Source: Chryseobacterium limigenitum (GTDB lineage: Bacteria > Bacteroidota > Bacteroidia > Flavobacteriales > Weeksellaceae). From it: DNA of 64,000 nucleotides. Position numbers and translations under genes: made by a program. The DNA is taken from NCBI RefSeq assembly GCF_900114875.1, contig NZ_FPKW01000016.1:1-64000 (forward strand). The letters are read 5' to 3'. The notes under the pieces were generated by a model that was given only the letters and a program-made list of their open reading frames with translations, made no database searches and was not told the DNA's origin. Shown in pieces: positions 8,267-16,406 of this stretch (the stretch's first letter is position 1; each line of letters begins with the position of its first letter).

Positions 8267-8767
8267 TTAGTTTTGATTTAATTGTTGAGTTAAATAATGA
8301 TATAATTGCAGAGTTAGGTCTGCATCTTCACAGGCATATTTGGTGAGTTCGTCTTTCGGAACTTCGGTAATATCTCTGTCTTTAAGCATCTCTTTGTAGG
8401 AAATTTGATGGTATTGTAAATGTAATTCGGAAATACCCTTTAATCCGTGGGTTTTACGGTTGGGATCCAAGAGATAATCTAAGATCATTGTATCCCTGAC
8501 TTCACCTTTGATCTCAATACAGTATTGATGAAAGAATTTTAAATCAAACTTGGCATTGTGAAAAACTTTAGTAATTGTTTCATCTTCTAATAGTGGTAAA
8601 ATTGGTTGTAAGAATTCTTTAGCTTTGGCTTTATTTTTATAAAAAGGGAGAACAATGTTAAATCCCTTTCCTTTTTCAACAGATATAGCAATACTCACAA
8701 TATAGTCTGTAAATGGGTCTAATCCCGTAGTCTCCAAGTCTATGACAAGGATCTTCTGTTTATTCAT
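8267..8767 (-). CDS. Stand-alone DEDDy 3'-5' exonuclease, proofreading partner
   Basis: A 166-aa protein corresponding to the 3'-5' exonuclease domain of DNA polymerase I. ExoI is DLETTG with D10 and E12, ExoII is HNAKFDLKFF with D75, and ExoIII is YACEDAD with Y144 and D148, so all four acidic residues and the tyrosine are present. Its ATG overlaps the stop of the helicase gene (ATGA, 8764-8767), and its own stop is one base from the polymerase start. Together the two genes reconstitute a Klenow-like enzyme split into two chains, presumably acting as a complex for accurate copying. Confidence 0.92.
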   Translation of the reverse strand: MNKQKILVIDLETTGLDPFTDYIVSIAISVEKGKGFNIVLPFYKNKAKAKEFLQPILPLLEDETITKVFHNAKFDLKFFHQYCIEIKGEVRDTMILDYLLDPNRKTHGLKGISELHLQYHQISYKEMLKDRDITEVPKDELTKYACEDADLTLQLYHYLTQQLNQN

Positions 8768-10338
8768 TTTGTTACGTTTTCATTGTTAAATAATTTCTGT
8801 AACTGTTTAGACAGCCGTGTCATTTTATTAGCAGTATCAACCGTTTTATAATTGGTATCAATGTTATCAATTGTGATAAGTGGCTTTAAGTCCTTTTCAG
8901 TCAGAATTTCAAAGTACATTTTAGTATTTAGAGGAGTCTCTTTGTAACTAATTTGCTTGTATTCAAGATATTTCTTAACTTTTGTCGTAAATGTCCTCTG
9001 ATTCGGGAGATACCTCTGATTGACGTATCCTCCTTTTGAAAACTTACTGAATAACTCTTTCTTATGAAGTTTTTTCTTACTGCTTAATTCTTCCTCCATA
9101 AATTCTAAGAATTCAACTCCAAGCTCACTGATAAGTCTTCTCTCGGTAAGATTTATAGAAGGAGCTTCCATTAAACCGTTGTTCAAATAACTTTGTAAAC
9201 AATGCATCATGTAGTATGAAAATTCATCCCATTGCTTTTGATTCCAGTCAGTGAAAAAGAAATGCTTAAAATCATTGTAGACTGTTAGATTCTTTCCGTA
9301 ATGTTGAGCAACTTCAAATTCAATTCGTCTCCTATCAGTACTATTCCCCGCAGGTGCTTTCAGTACGTAATTAGTTGTAAAAGCAATCTTCGGAGATTCT
9401 TCATAAGAAAGCAGTATTTCTGATTTATATTTCCTATTGATTGCAAAGCCGTCTGCGGTTATGTTATAAAAAGTATCTAAACTGAGATTTGGATTAGCAT
9501 CATTAATTAAAACAATATCCGTTTCGGTATTTACTCTCTGAAAATCAAACATGCTCCCTTTAAAACCTTTACCCGATATTTCACAAACATTACGCATATG
9601 TCCTACGCCTTTCATCAACAGTGATTTTCCTGTCCCCCCTTCTACCAAGTCTATTTCATTCATATTCTCATCCATAAAAATCACTGCTTTAGCTAATGCA
9701 AAGTTTTTATGTCGATGTAACATATAACCAAGAGTAGTTTCTAAAGGCAGAATCCTTTCGGGATCATTCTTTGCAAGGTTATTTACAAACTGCTGAAACG
9801 GAATTGACTTCTTTGAATTTAAATTTTTGGACGTATGAAAGGTTCTTGGCAGGATTTGTTGCTCCATAATCTGCCATTGCAAATCTTTATAATTGACCAA
9901 TGAAATAGATTCCTTCGATATATGCACCGCCGTATTTAAAAAATAAATATAACTGTCGTCAGGACTATCCATTTGCTTGCGATACTCAATTGTTTTTATG
10001 AAATAAAGTGCCTTATCATCCAACAAAAGTTTTGACTTATTTATAAACGCATCCAGTACATCATCTAATTCAACATCTTCCTGCTTAAACATTTCAAAAT
10101 TTTCACTTAACCAGTCTAAAAGCATTCGAACAATGTCTGATTTGGGAATCCTTCTTATTATGTTTTCTCTGACTACGGCGAATTCGTAGGAATTCTCCTC
10201 TTTCAAACGCTTGATCCCCAAGAAATCTAAAAAATTATAGAAATCAACAGACCTGACTTTTACTATTCCATCCTCATTCAGATACCATGGAATATGAACT
10301 ATTTTCTGTGCCATTTCTTGTACCATTGTTCGAGCCAT
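8764..10338 (-). CDS. DUF5906/D5-like superfamily 3 replicative helicase
   Basis: A 524-aa phage/plasmid-type helicase. Walker A GGTGKS is at 234-239, the Walker B-like VLINDA at 276-281, the sensor TTN at 321-323 (SF3 motif C) and the arginine finger DRRR at 335-338. The C-terminal region after about 400 looks like a winged helix. The N-terminal 170 residues lack a recognisable archaeo-eukaryotic primase core, so priming may be supplied otherwise. Such proteins unwind the origin as hexamers in phages, satellites and integrated elements. It starts the helicase-exonuclease-polymerase cluster. Confidence 0.85.
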   Translation of the reverse strand: MARTMVQEMAQKIVHIPWYLNEDGIVKVRSVDFYNFLDFLGIKRLKEENSYEFAVVRENIIRRIPKSDIVRMLLDWLSENFEMFKQEDVELDDVLDAFINKSKLLLDDKALYFIKTIEYRKQMDSPDDSYIYFLNTAVHISKESISLVNYKDLQWQIMEQQILPRTFHTSKNLNSKKSIPFQQFVNNLAKNDPERILPLETTLGYMLHRHKNFALAKAVIFMDENMNEIDLVEGGTGKSLLMKGVGHMRNVCEISGKGFKGSMFDFQRVNTETDIVLINDANPNLSLDTFYNITADGFAINRKYKSEILLSYEESPKIAFTTNYVLKAPAGNSTDRRRIEFEVAQHYGKNLTVYNDFKHFFFTDWNQKQWDEFSYYMMHCLQSYLNNGLMEAPSINLTERRLISELGVEFLEFMEEELSSKKKLHKKELFSKFSKGGYVNQRYLPNQRTFTTKVKKYLEYKQISYKETPLNTKMYFEILTEKDLKPLITIDNIDTNYKTVDTANKMTRLSKQLQKLFNNENVTK

Positions 10339-10385
10339 ATTTTTGCGAATTTGTTATGCATTTCAACTTCTTTTTTCATTTCATT

Positions 10386-10520
10386 TTAATTAAGCCAAAA
10401 TTTAAAGGCTTCACCAATTGTTTGGAATTTTTCTCTAATCTTATTCTCGATTATTAAAATATATTCATTTTCTATTTCCCTGATTTGCATCACGAAATCT
10501 TCCTCCGGATTTTTATCCAT
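10386..10520 (-). CDS. 44-aa small ORF in the replication operon
   Basis: The frame from the ATG at 10518-10520 to the TAA at 10386 encodes 44 residues, beginning MDKNPEEDFVMQIREIENEY and ending EAFKFWLN. It is acidic and looks helical, with no known domain. The ATG lies just past the end of the HTH gene and it is followed by the helicase gene on the same strand, so spacing supports a real small gene. Function is unknown. Confidence 0.5.
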   Translation of the reverse strand: MDKNPEEDFVMQIREIENEYILIIENKIREKFQTIGEAFKFWLN

Positions 10521-10527
10521 TTGTTTG

Positions 10528-10827
10528 TTATTTGATTTTTCGATTAAACTTTAAAAATCCCTCAACCTCAGAAAGCTTATACCGGACATTCTTACCGATC
10601 GCATAAGAAGGAAAATCGGAACTAGCTTTCTTAAAGTTGTGGAAATGTGAAATTGAGATCTGGAGGTGTTCGCATATTTGCTTATCAGTCAAAAGCTTTT
10701 CCGAACCTGCTGACATACCTGCAGTCATGCCTTGCTCCGTCAGCAGAGATAGTACTCTCTCTGCTATTCGAATCTCCAGTTCCGAGAAAACTTTTGTTAG
10801 ATGATATGTTAGTGCGTTGTTATCCAT
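10528..10827 (-). CDS. Excisionase-like helix-turn-helix protein
   Basis: A 99-aa protein. The C-terminal half (about 45-99) reads LTDKQICEHLQISISHFHNF followed by a wing with FPSYAIGKNVRYKLSEVEGFL. This is the MerR/Xis-type HTH found in Bacteroidota mobile elements, where such proteins control excision or transposon genes. The N-terminal 40 residues form a likely dimerisation helix (ELEIRIAERVLSLL). It is the first gene of the replication operon, with a TAnnTTTG promoter box 24 bp upstream and a repeat-rich operator region beyond that. It could act as excisionase for the integrase, as operon repressor, or both. Confidence 0.8.
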   Translation of the reverse strand: MDNNALTYHLTKVFSELEIRIAERVLSLLTEQGMTAGMSAGSEKLLTDKQICEHLQISISHFHNFKKASSDFPSYAIGKNVRYKLSEVEGFLKFNRKIK

Positions 10828-10850
10828 GACCTTGTCTCAATTTGACAGGT

Positions 10851-10858
10851 CAAAAGTA
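10851..10858 (-). promoter_or_regulatory. -7 box of the excisionase/replication operon
   Basis: The minus strand reads TACTTTTG, an exact TAnnTTTG match, ending 24 nt before the HTH ATG at 10827. It is the only good promoter found upstream of the operon, and the repeats at 10882-10929 sit just behind it. Confidence 0.6.
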
Positions 10859-10881
10859 GAATAGCGAAGAATTTTTTTTAG

Positions 10882-10929
10882 TACGATGTGTAAAATCAGA
10901 ACGATATTTGCACGTTTTACATACGATGT
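10882..10929. promoter_or_regulatory. Direct and inverted repeats upstream of the replication operon promoter
   Basis: TACGATGT occurs at 10882-10889 and again at 10922-10929, exactly 40 bp apart. Just inside lie TGTAAAA (10889-10895) and TTTTACA (10915-10921), an inverted pair. The symmetric block sits 24-71 bp behind the -7 box and looks like a regulator binding site, perhaps for the HTH protein. No experimental support. Confidence 0.5.
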
Positions 10930-10936
10930 ATGTCTT

Positions 10937-11992
10937 TTAGTTTCTTATTGATTCAGTAGAAACCTGTTTAAGATATTGTTCCAGAGATAATTCAGGGTTT
11001 TCAATAATATCTTCAAAATATCCCTCACGGATATGGACAAATGAATTGTATAAGATTTTTGCGAAATCTTCTTTGGTGATTTCAGGGAGACGAAATAATT
11101 TAAGTTCCCTTATAAACTTCTGTTTATCCTCTTTGTCTTTGATTTTTGGATAGAAATGACTTCGTGGTTCTGTCAGTTCAATAAATTCTCCTGTATCAAC
11201 CAATAAACCTTCAGAATTCAATACAGTTTTCTTGATTTTTTTGTTCTTTATCTGCTCCGCTAAGTTTGAATGATATTCGATATAATAGTTCTCATACTGA
11301 CTTTTCCCACGTAGATAATAATTGGAATAGCTTGTATAAAGTTGTAGCATCTTTTTCTTAAATTCTGTTTTCTTATTAATAGTGAGATACAATAGCATTA
11401 TTGGATATGGATTGGTTGAATAGGCAAAAGAATTATCAAAGAACAATTGAATATCCTCTTCCTGTAAAATATCTCCAAGAATTGTATATACCTCTTGTTT
11501 GAAATCTGATTTTGTTTTTAGTTTGTTTCCCAACCTTTTTTCAAAATCTCGAGCATCTTCAACAGCAAAATACAGCGGTAGTCTAAAATCAATAGGCTTC
11601 TCTATGAATCCATCAGGAAGTTTGAAAATGGTAAAATCTCCGTATTTTCGTTTATGATTCTTTGCTAATTTTTTTAAGGATTCTCTCATCCCTTCAACCC
11701 CTTTAATAAAGTTATCAGCATTTTCTTCTATGAAGTTTATCTGAAAGTCTTCATAACCATTAAAGGATCGAGATTTCAAAAGAGAGTTAATTTTCTGTTT
11801 TGAATAATAGATTGAACCGTATTCACAGATAAAATACTGCTCTAAGAGTGAATATTTCTGCAATTCTGTTTCAAAAGTATCTATTTCTAAAAGGTAATCT
11901 TTAAGAACATTTTCTAAAAAATTAAAAACTTTGGCTACTGATTCCAAAGATAATTCTGTTAATTCAAGGGGAGTTCTATCATTACGGTTCAT
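10937..11992 (-). CDS. Unrecognised protein of the mobile element
   Basis: A 351-aa soluble protein rich in Lys, Glu, Tyr and Phe and largely helical by composition, with no motif I can name. RteC, a regulator often placed next to excisionase-like genes in Bacteroides elements, was considered because of gene position and size, but its usual conserved tyrosine-rich blocks are not evident. It is the outermost gene of the block on the tRNA side, transcribed towards the excisionase gene but separated from it by the operator region, so it is probably a separate transcript. A regulatory or mobilisation role is possible but unsupported. Confidence 0.5.
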   Translation of the reverse strand: MNRNDRTPLELTELSLESVAKVFNFLENVLKDYLLEIDTFETELQKYSLLEQYFICEYGSIYYSKQKINSLLKSRSFNGYEDFQINFIEENADNFIKGVEGMRESLKKLAKNHKRKYGDFTIFKLPDGFIEKPIDFRLPLYFAVEDARDFEKRLGNKLKTKSDFKQEVYTILGDILQEEDIQLFFDNSFAYSTNPYPIMLLYLTINKKTEFKKKMLQLYTSYSNYYLRGKSQYENYYIEYHSNLAEQIKNKKIKKTVLNSEGLLVDTGEFIELTEPRSHFYPKIKDKEDKQKFIRELKLFRLPEITKEDFAKILYNSFVHIREGYFEDIIENPELSLEQYLKQVSTESIRN

Positions 11993-12296
11993 AGTAAGAC
12001 TTTTAGAAGGACTAATATAAAAATATTCGTGGAAATTTTAAGAAATATTGCAAGTTGACGAAAATGGAAACTTTTGATTGCTCTTTAGGCAAAGGTATTA
12101 CGGAGGCAAAATAGTAAAATGACTTCTTCATATTTGTGATCACAAAATCATTTTTATTTTTATTTTAAAATAGAACCACATCCTTGCGAAGTCAATACAG
12201 CAAGGCTTTTCCGAGGAAGTTTAAGCGTATATTTCAGCGTTGTGGTTTTGGGAAATAAAAAAGCCCCATAAATAGGGGCTTGTCGAGTTTTTGTAG
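11993..12296. other. Gap between the mobile-element block and the tRNA gene
   Basis: No gene is seen. It contains a perfect 14-bp palindrome TTTGTGATCACAAA at 12133-12146, the inverted pair CCTTGC...GCAAGG around 12182-12205, and the tRNA terminator at 12261-12281. If the element integrates at the tRNA, its end would fall in this gap or in the tRNA 3' half. Confidence 0.5.
12261..12281 (-). terminator. Terminator after the tRNA gene
   Basis: AAGCCCC (12261-12267) pairs with GGGGCTT (12275-12281). Read on the minus strand it is followed by TTTTTATTT. It lies 16 bp beyond the tRNA 3' end. Confidence 0.75.
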
Positions 12297-12370
12297 TGGT
12301 CCCACCTGGGCTCGAACCAGGGACCACCTGATTATGAGTCAGGTGCTCTAACCAACTGAGCTATAGGACC
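12297..12370 (-). tRNA. tRNA with CAU anticodon (Met elongator or Ile2)
   Basis: The minus strand folds as a complete 74-nt cloverleaf: acceptor GGTCCTA/TGGGACC, D-arm GCTCAGTTGGTTAGAGC, anticodon arm CCTGA-CTCATAA-TCAGG, and T-arm CCTGG-TTCGAGC-CCAGG, with discriminator A. CCA is not encoded. The anticodon CAU fits elongator Met or lysidine-modified Ile2; sequence alone does not decide. Its 3' end faces the mobile element, which makes it a candidate attachment site. Confidence 0.95.
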
Positions 12371-12432
12371 TCAAAATTTGGTTAAATTTTGTGATTGCAA
12401 AAATAGTAAAATTTCTTTCACTACAAAACTTT

Positions 12433-12831
12433 TTATTGCTTTTCTTGGCAAAGTTCTACCAACACGCCATTAGTTGATTTAGGGTGGAGGAACACAACCA
12501 ATTTATTATCAGCACCTTCTTTAGGTTCTTCCGAGATGAAAATAAATCCCTCTTTTTTTAATCTTTCAACCTCTTCAACTATATTTTCGACGCCAAAAGC
12601 CAAATGATGGATGCCTTCTCCCTTCTTATCAATAAATTTTGAGATGGGGCTTTCTGGATTACTGGCTTCCAGAAGCTCAATTTTACTTTCTCCTGTTTCA
12701 TAAAAAGAAGTAACTACTCCTTCCCTCTCTACGGATTCTTTTTTGTAAGAGTTCTTGCCTAATAGTTTCGTAAACAGTTCATCAGAAAGTCCCAAAGATT
12801 TGACCGCGATGCCAATATGTTCTAGCTTCAT
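12433..12831 (-). CDS. mce: Methylmalonyl-CoA epimerase
   Basis: A 132-aa single vicinal-oxygen-chelate protein that interconverts (S)- and (R)-methylmalonyl-CoA in the propionate pathway. The fold is marked by LEHIGIAV with metal ligand H5, GIHHLAFGV near 74-82, and the terminal VLVELCQ whose glutamate is the last metal ligand. Length is normal for the family. It is divergent from rbfA with a 92-bp spacer. Standard cytosolic enzyme, no oddities. Confidence 0.9.
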   Translation of the reverse strand: MKLEHIGIAVKSLGLSDELFTKLLGKNSYKKESVEREGVVTSFYETGESKIELLEASNPESPISKFIDKKGEGIHHLAFGVENIVEEVERLKKEGFIFISEEPKEGADNKLVVFLHPKSTNGVLVELCQEKQ

Positions 12832-12907
12832 AAATAAAAATAAATATAATTAAGTCGTAAATTTGATAATGGTATCAAATTTCAAATAGCAATTCAAACA
12901 AAAGTAC

Positions 12908-12915
12908 TAAATTTG
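12908..12915 (+). promoter_or_regulatory. -7 box of rbfA
   Basis: TAAATTTG matches TAnnTTTG and ends 9 bp before the rbfA ATG, predicting a leader of only about five bases. Confidence 0.6.
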
Positions 12916-12923
12916 CACAACTT

Positions 12924-13283
12924 ATGGAAAGTAACAGACAAAGAAAAGTAGCACAGATTATACAGGAAGATTTCGCAGAACTTTTCCGCAAACAGGCTGC
13001 AGAAAGCAAACAAAGTTTTTTAGTATCCGTTTCGGATGTAAAAATAACTCCGGATTTGAGTATTGCCAAAATTTATTTAAGCATATTCCCTCAGGAATTC
13101 AGAGCTTCTATCATGAAGGAAATTGAGGAAAATAAAACTCAGTACAGAAATTTTATCGGTCAGAAAATGGGTAAGCAGGTGAGAATCATTCCACAGCTTA
13201 ATTTCTATTTGGATACTGCCCTTGATGATGTAGAAAAACTTGAAAAAGAACTAAGAGGCGAAGGCGACAATCCTATTTTATAG
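12924..13283 (+). CDS. rbfA: Ribosome-binding factor A
   Basis: A 119-aa KH-type protein that binds the 30S subunit during late 16S rRNA maturation and cold adaptation. The start MESNRQRKVAQIIQEDFAEL and the later FYLDTALDDVEKLEKEL are the usual RbfA ends, and the middle VSVSDVKITPDLSIAKIYLS is its beta-sheet core. The length is typical. It is followed three bases later by the permease gene, so the two are co-transcribed. Confidence 0.93.
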   Translation: MESNRQRKVAQIIQEDFAELFRKQAAESKQSFLVSVSDVKITPDLSIAKIYLSIFPQEFRASIMKEIEENKTQYRNFIGQKMGKQVRIIPQLNFYLDTALDDVEKLEKELRGEGDNPIL

Positions 13284-13286
13284 ATT

Positions 13287-14492
13287 TTGAAAAACATTGC
13301 ATTTTACATAGCTTCACGCTACCTTTTATCAAAAAAAGGGAGTACTGCCGTTACGTTTATTACGTGGCTGGCGGTAGGGGCAATGACAGTTGCTGTAACT
13401 GCAATGTTTGTAATTATTTCTGTTTTTTCAGGTCTTGAAGATCTTAATAAAGACCTTATTTCTAATCTTCATGCCGATTTAACGTTAAAGAGCAGTACCG
13501 GAAAAACAATCAAAAATATCGATAAAGTTGATAACGTTTTAAAAAACGATAAAGAGATCAGCAGTTTTTCAAAAGTTATTGAAGAAAAAATATACATCAG
13601 CTATAACGGAAAAGGAGATATTGCCTATTTAAGAGGTGTAGATTCTGCTTATACAAAGGTTAATCCTATTGATAAAGACGTTTTTTACGGATCTTATCCA
13701 AGTTTCGAATACTCGAATGAAGTATTAATGGAAAACTCATTAGACAACAGATTATCCATTCCTATAGCTTCTTCCGGTGATTATGCAACGCTTTTTATGC
13801 CTAAGCCCGGAACTGGTATTATTAATAAAGAAGAAGACATCTATAACAAAAAGGATATTCTGATTACCGGAGTTTTCCCGGGAAAGGATCAATTAGACAA
13901 TTATATTATTTCACCGATAGAACTGACTCAGGAATTACTTAATTTGCCTAAACATTCTGCCTATCAGATTGTCATTAAATTAAAAAATCCTGACAACACA
14001 GATTCAGTAAAGCAAAGACTGTTATCTTCTCTTGGAAAAGATGTTGAAATCAAAACCAAAGAAGAAGAAAATGCCGCATTCTGGAAAATGATCAACACCG
14101 AAAAATTATTCATTTATCTGATTTTTGCTTTGGTGATTTTCATTACAACGTTCAATCTTGCAGGAGCAATCATTATTTTACAGCTCGACAAAAAAGAACA
14201 GGCCAAATCATTGATTTCGTTAGGTTTTCCTTTAAGTCATTTAAGAAGAATTTATTTCTATACAGGAATTCTCATTGTGGTTTTAGGCGTTATTTCCGGC
14301 TTAATATTGGGTACGGCACTTTGCTATTTTCAATTATACACTGAGTTTTTTAAAGCTAATGAAACGCTTCCTTTTCCTGTAAGAATTGTTGGCAAAAATT
14401 ATTTCACTGTGGCCATTACCGCTTCCCTGTTCGGCTTTATTATTTCATGGGCATTCTCTAAGATCAGTAAAGAGTATATTACTAAAAATTAA
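13287..14492 (+). CDS. LolC/LolE-like ABC transporter permease
   Basis: A 401-aa inner-membrane permease of the FtsX/MacB type. One transmembrane helix near residues 20-50 (FITWLAVGAMTVAVTAMFVI) is followed by a large periplasmic MacB-like domain (about 50-265), then three helices in the FtsX domain (about 270-395). This is the LolC/E arrangement, which extracts lipoproteins for transfer to the outer membrane. The ATPase (LolD) is not adjacent. The start is TTG at 13287, giving MKNIAFYIASRYLLSKKG, the normal N-terminus of the family; no nearby ATG would keep it. Confidence 0.85.
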   Translation: MKNIAFYIASRYLLSKKGSTAVTFITWLAVGAMTVAVTAMFVIISVFSGLEDLNKDLISNLHADLTLKSSTGKTIKNIDKVDNVLKNDKEISSFSKVIEEKIYISYNGKGDIAYLRGVDSAYTKVNPIDKDVFYGSYPSFEYSNEVLMENSLDNRLSIPIASSGDYATLFMPKPGTGIINKEEDIYNKKDILITGVFPGKDQLDNYIISPIELTQELLNLPKHSAYQIVIKLKNPDNTDSVKQRLLSSLGKDVEIKTKEEENAAFWKMINTEKLFIYLIFALVIFITTFNLAGAIIILQLDKKEQAKSLISLGFPLSHLRRIYFYTGILIVVLGVISGLILGTALCYFQLYTEFFKANETLPFPVRIVGKNYFTVAITASLFGFIISWAFSKISKEYITKN

Positions 14493-14540
14493 TAAGTAGA
14501 TTTTTTAATTTTTTGTACCTTTATCGCCCAATTTTTAATA

Positions 14541-16346
14541 ATGAAACGTACTCTACTTCCTTTTATAATGATTTTTGCATTTATTAATGCATTTTCACAA
14601 GCTCCTGCTACCTACTACGATGGAACGGCAGGATTAACGGGCATTGCCTTAAAAAACAAATTAAGTCAAATTATTACGGACGGTCATCAGGCTAAAACTT
14701 ACAATGGTTTATGGACTGCTTATCAGACAACTGACCGCGATTATTTCTATGAAAATGACGGATCTATTTTAGATATTTACTCTGAAAACCCGACCGGAGC
14801 AGATCCTTACAACTATACAATTGGGACTAACCAATGTGGTAATTATACAACTGAAGGAAACTGTTACAACAGAGAACATATTGTCCCTCAAAGTCTTTTC
14901 AGTGAAGCTTCACCAATGGTAGCCGATGTAAATTTCATCAGAGCAACTGACGGAAAAGTAAACGGAATGAGATCTAATTACCCTTTCGGAAAAGTAGGTT
15001 CAGCTTCTTTCACTTCTCTAAATGGCTCAAAATTAGGAACATCTGTTTCTGCTGGATATTCAGGAATTGTATTTGAACCGATTGATGCATTTAAAGGTGA
15101 TGTTGCAAGAATGATCTTTTATTTTGTAACAAGGTACCAATCTCAACTCGGGAGTTTTACCTCTGCAAATGGAACAGGAGATATGCTTGGAACAACTGCA
15201 TATCCGGGACTACAGACCTGGGAGCTTAATCAGCTTTTAGATTGGAACGCTTCAGATCCGGTATCGCCTGCTGAAGTTTCAAGAAATAATGCAACTTATA
15301 TATACCAATCAAATAAAAATCCTTTTATTGATCATCCAGAATTTGCTGAACTTATCTGGGGAACACCGGTTGTAGATACTCAGGCTCCGACAGCTGCTAC
15401 GAATTTGGCTGCGAGTAACCCAACTTCAAACTCTATTGCTTTAAGCTGGACTGCTGCTACAGATAATATTGGAGTAACATCTTATGACATCTATGCAAAC
15501 GGAGTTTTAAAAGCTACTGTTTCAGGTTCTTTAACTTCAACTGTTGTTTCAAATTTATCATCTTCTACATTATATAATTTCTATATTATTGCTAAGGATG
15601 CTTCTGGAAACTCATCTCCGGTAAGTAATACAGCTACGGAAACTACCCTTGCAGGACAATCCGGAGGAAATACTAGCTGTGGAACTGAAGATTTTGAAAC
15701 AATTCCTTCTACAGGTTCAGGATATGCAACGCAAACATGGACAAACAATAATATTACATGGATTGCAACAGACGCAAGAACTGACCAAACAGTTATTTCA
15801 GGAAAAGCAATTACAATCAGAAACGGGAACGTTACAAGCTCTACCATTTCAGGAGGTATACAAAGTTTATCTTTAAAAGCTCAGCTAAAATTCTCAGGAG
15901 ATCCGGGAAGCCTTAATGTTCAGGTAAATGGGGTAACTGTAGGAACAATACCTTACACTGCAACGGCTCCAACAGCATCAGTTACCATTAACAATATTAA
16001 TGTAAGCGGAGATATTATCATTAAAATCGTTAATCCCGTAACTTCAAACAGAGTTGCCATTGATGATCTTTCTTGGACTTGTTACAACTCTTTAGGAACA
16101 TCTGAAACTGCAAAACAGAAAGCATTCAGCATCTACCCTAACCCGGTTAAAAACAACGAGCTTTCTGTAAAAGGGGAGAACTTAAGCAAAATTACAAAAG
16201 CACAGATCTATGACCTATCAGGAAAATTGATCGAAACAATTGCAAACCCTTTTAAAAACTCTAATAAGATCAATCTTAAAGGACTTACAAAAGGAAATTA
16301 CATTCTTAAAACTGATATTGCTACAACAAAATTCATTGTAGAATAA
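14541..16346 (+). CDS. Secreted endonuclease I with FN3 and type IX secretion domains
   Basis: A 601-aa exported nuclease. The order is a signal peptide (about 1-20, ending in FSQ), an endonuclease I domain (about 25-275) with the catalytic motif NREHIVPQS, an FN3 domain (about 283-370, TAATNLAAS...YNFYIIAKD), a beta-rich domain (about 375-510) and a C-terminal T9SS type A sorting domain starting near FSIYPNPV. The last domain directs export through the type IX machinery and surface anchoring or release. It would degrade extracellular DNA or RNA for nutrients. It is monocistronic, ended by a terminator. Confidence 0.9.
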   Translation: MKRTLLPFIMIFAFINAFSQAPATYYDGTAGLTGIALKNKLSQIITDGHQAKTYNGLWTAYQTTDRDYFYENDGSILDIYSENPTGADPYNYTIGTNQCGNYTTEGNCYNREHIVPQSLFSEASPMVADVNFIRATDGKVNGMRSNYPFGKVGSASFTSLNGSKLGTSVSAGYSGIVFEPIDAFKGDVARMIFYFVTRYQSQLGSFTSANGTGDMLGTTAYPGLQTWELNQLLDWNASDPVSPAEVSRNNATYIYQSNKNPFIDHPEFAELIWGTPVVDTQAPTAATNLAASNPTSNSIALSWTAATDNIGVTSYDIYANGVLKATVSGSLTSTVVSNLSSSTLYNFYIIAKDASGNSSPVSNTATETTLAGQSGGNTSCGTEDFETIPSTGSGYATQTWTNNNITWIATDARTDQTVISGKAITIRNGNVTSSTISGGIQSLSLKAQLKFSGDPGSLNVQVNGVTVGTIPYTATAPTASVTINNINVSGDIIIKIVNPVTSNRVAIDDLSWTCYNSLGTSETAKQKAFSIYPNPVKNNELSVKGENLSKITKAQIYDLSGKLIETIANPFKNSNKINLKGLTKGNYILKTDIATTKFIVE

Positions 16347-16368
16347 CAGAAAAAAATATTTTTAAACT

Positions 16369-16389
16369 AAGACCGATTTATTCGGTCTT
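16369..16389 (+). terminator. Terminator after the endonuclease gene
   Basis: AAGACCGA (16369-16376) pairs with TCGGTCTT (16382-16389), loop TTTAT, followed by a run of T. The T-run merges into the promoter box of aroE. Confidence 0.85.
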
Positions 16390-16394
16390 TTTTT

Positions 16395-16402
16395 TATTTT
16401 TG
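16395..16402 (+). promoter_or_regulatory. -7 box of aroE, almost touching the start codon
   Basis: TATTTTTG matches TAnnTTTG and ends only four bases before the aroE ATG. A start site at the usual distance would fall at or next to the ATG, so the mRNA would be leaderless. Confidence 0.5.
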
Positions 16403-16406
16403 ATAG

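Noticed and set aside
10937..11992. RteC identity for the 351-aa protein
   Set aside because: Position next to an excisionase-like gene fits, but typical RteC sequence blocks are not seen.
12133..12146. CRP-type binding site
   Set aside because: The half-sites are contiguous, without the six-base spacer of CRP sites; no regulated promoter is seen beside it.
15581..15847. Minus-strand frame inside the endonuclease gene
   Set aside because: Antisense shadow of the strand-rich secreted protein; no promoter or homologous motif.
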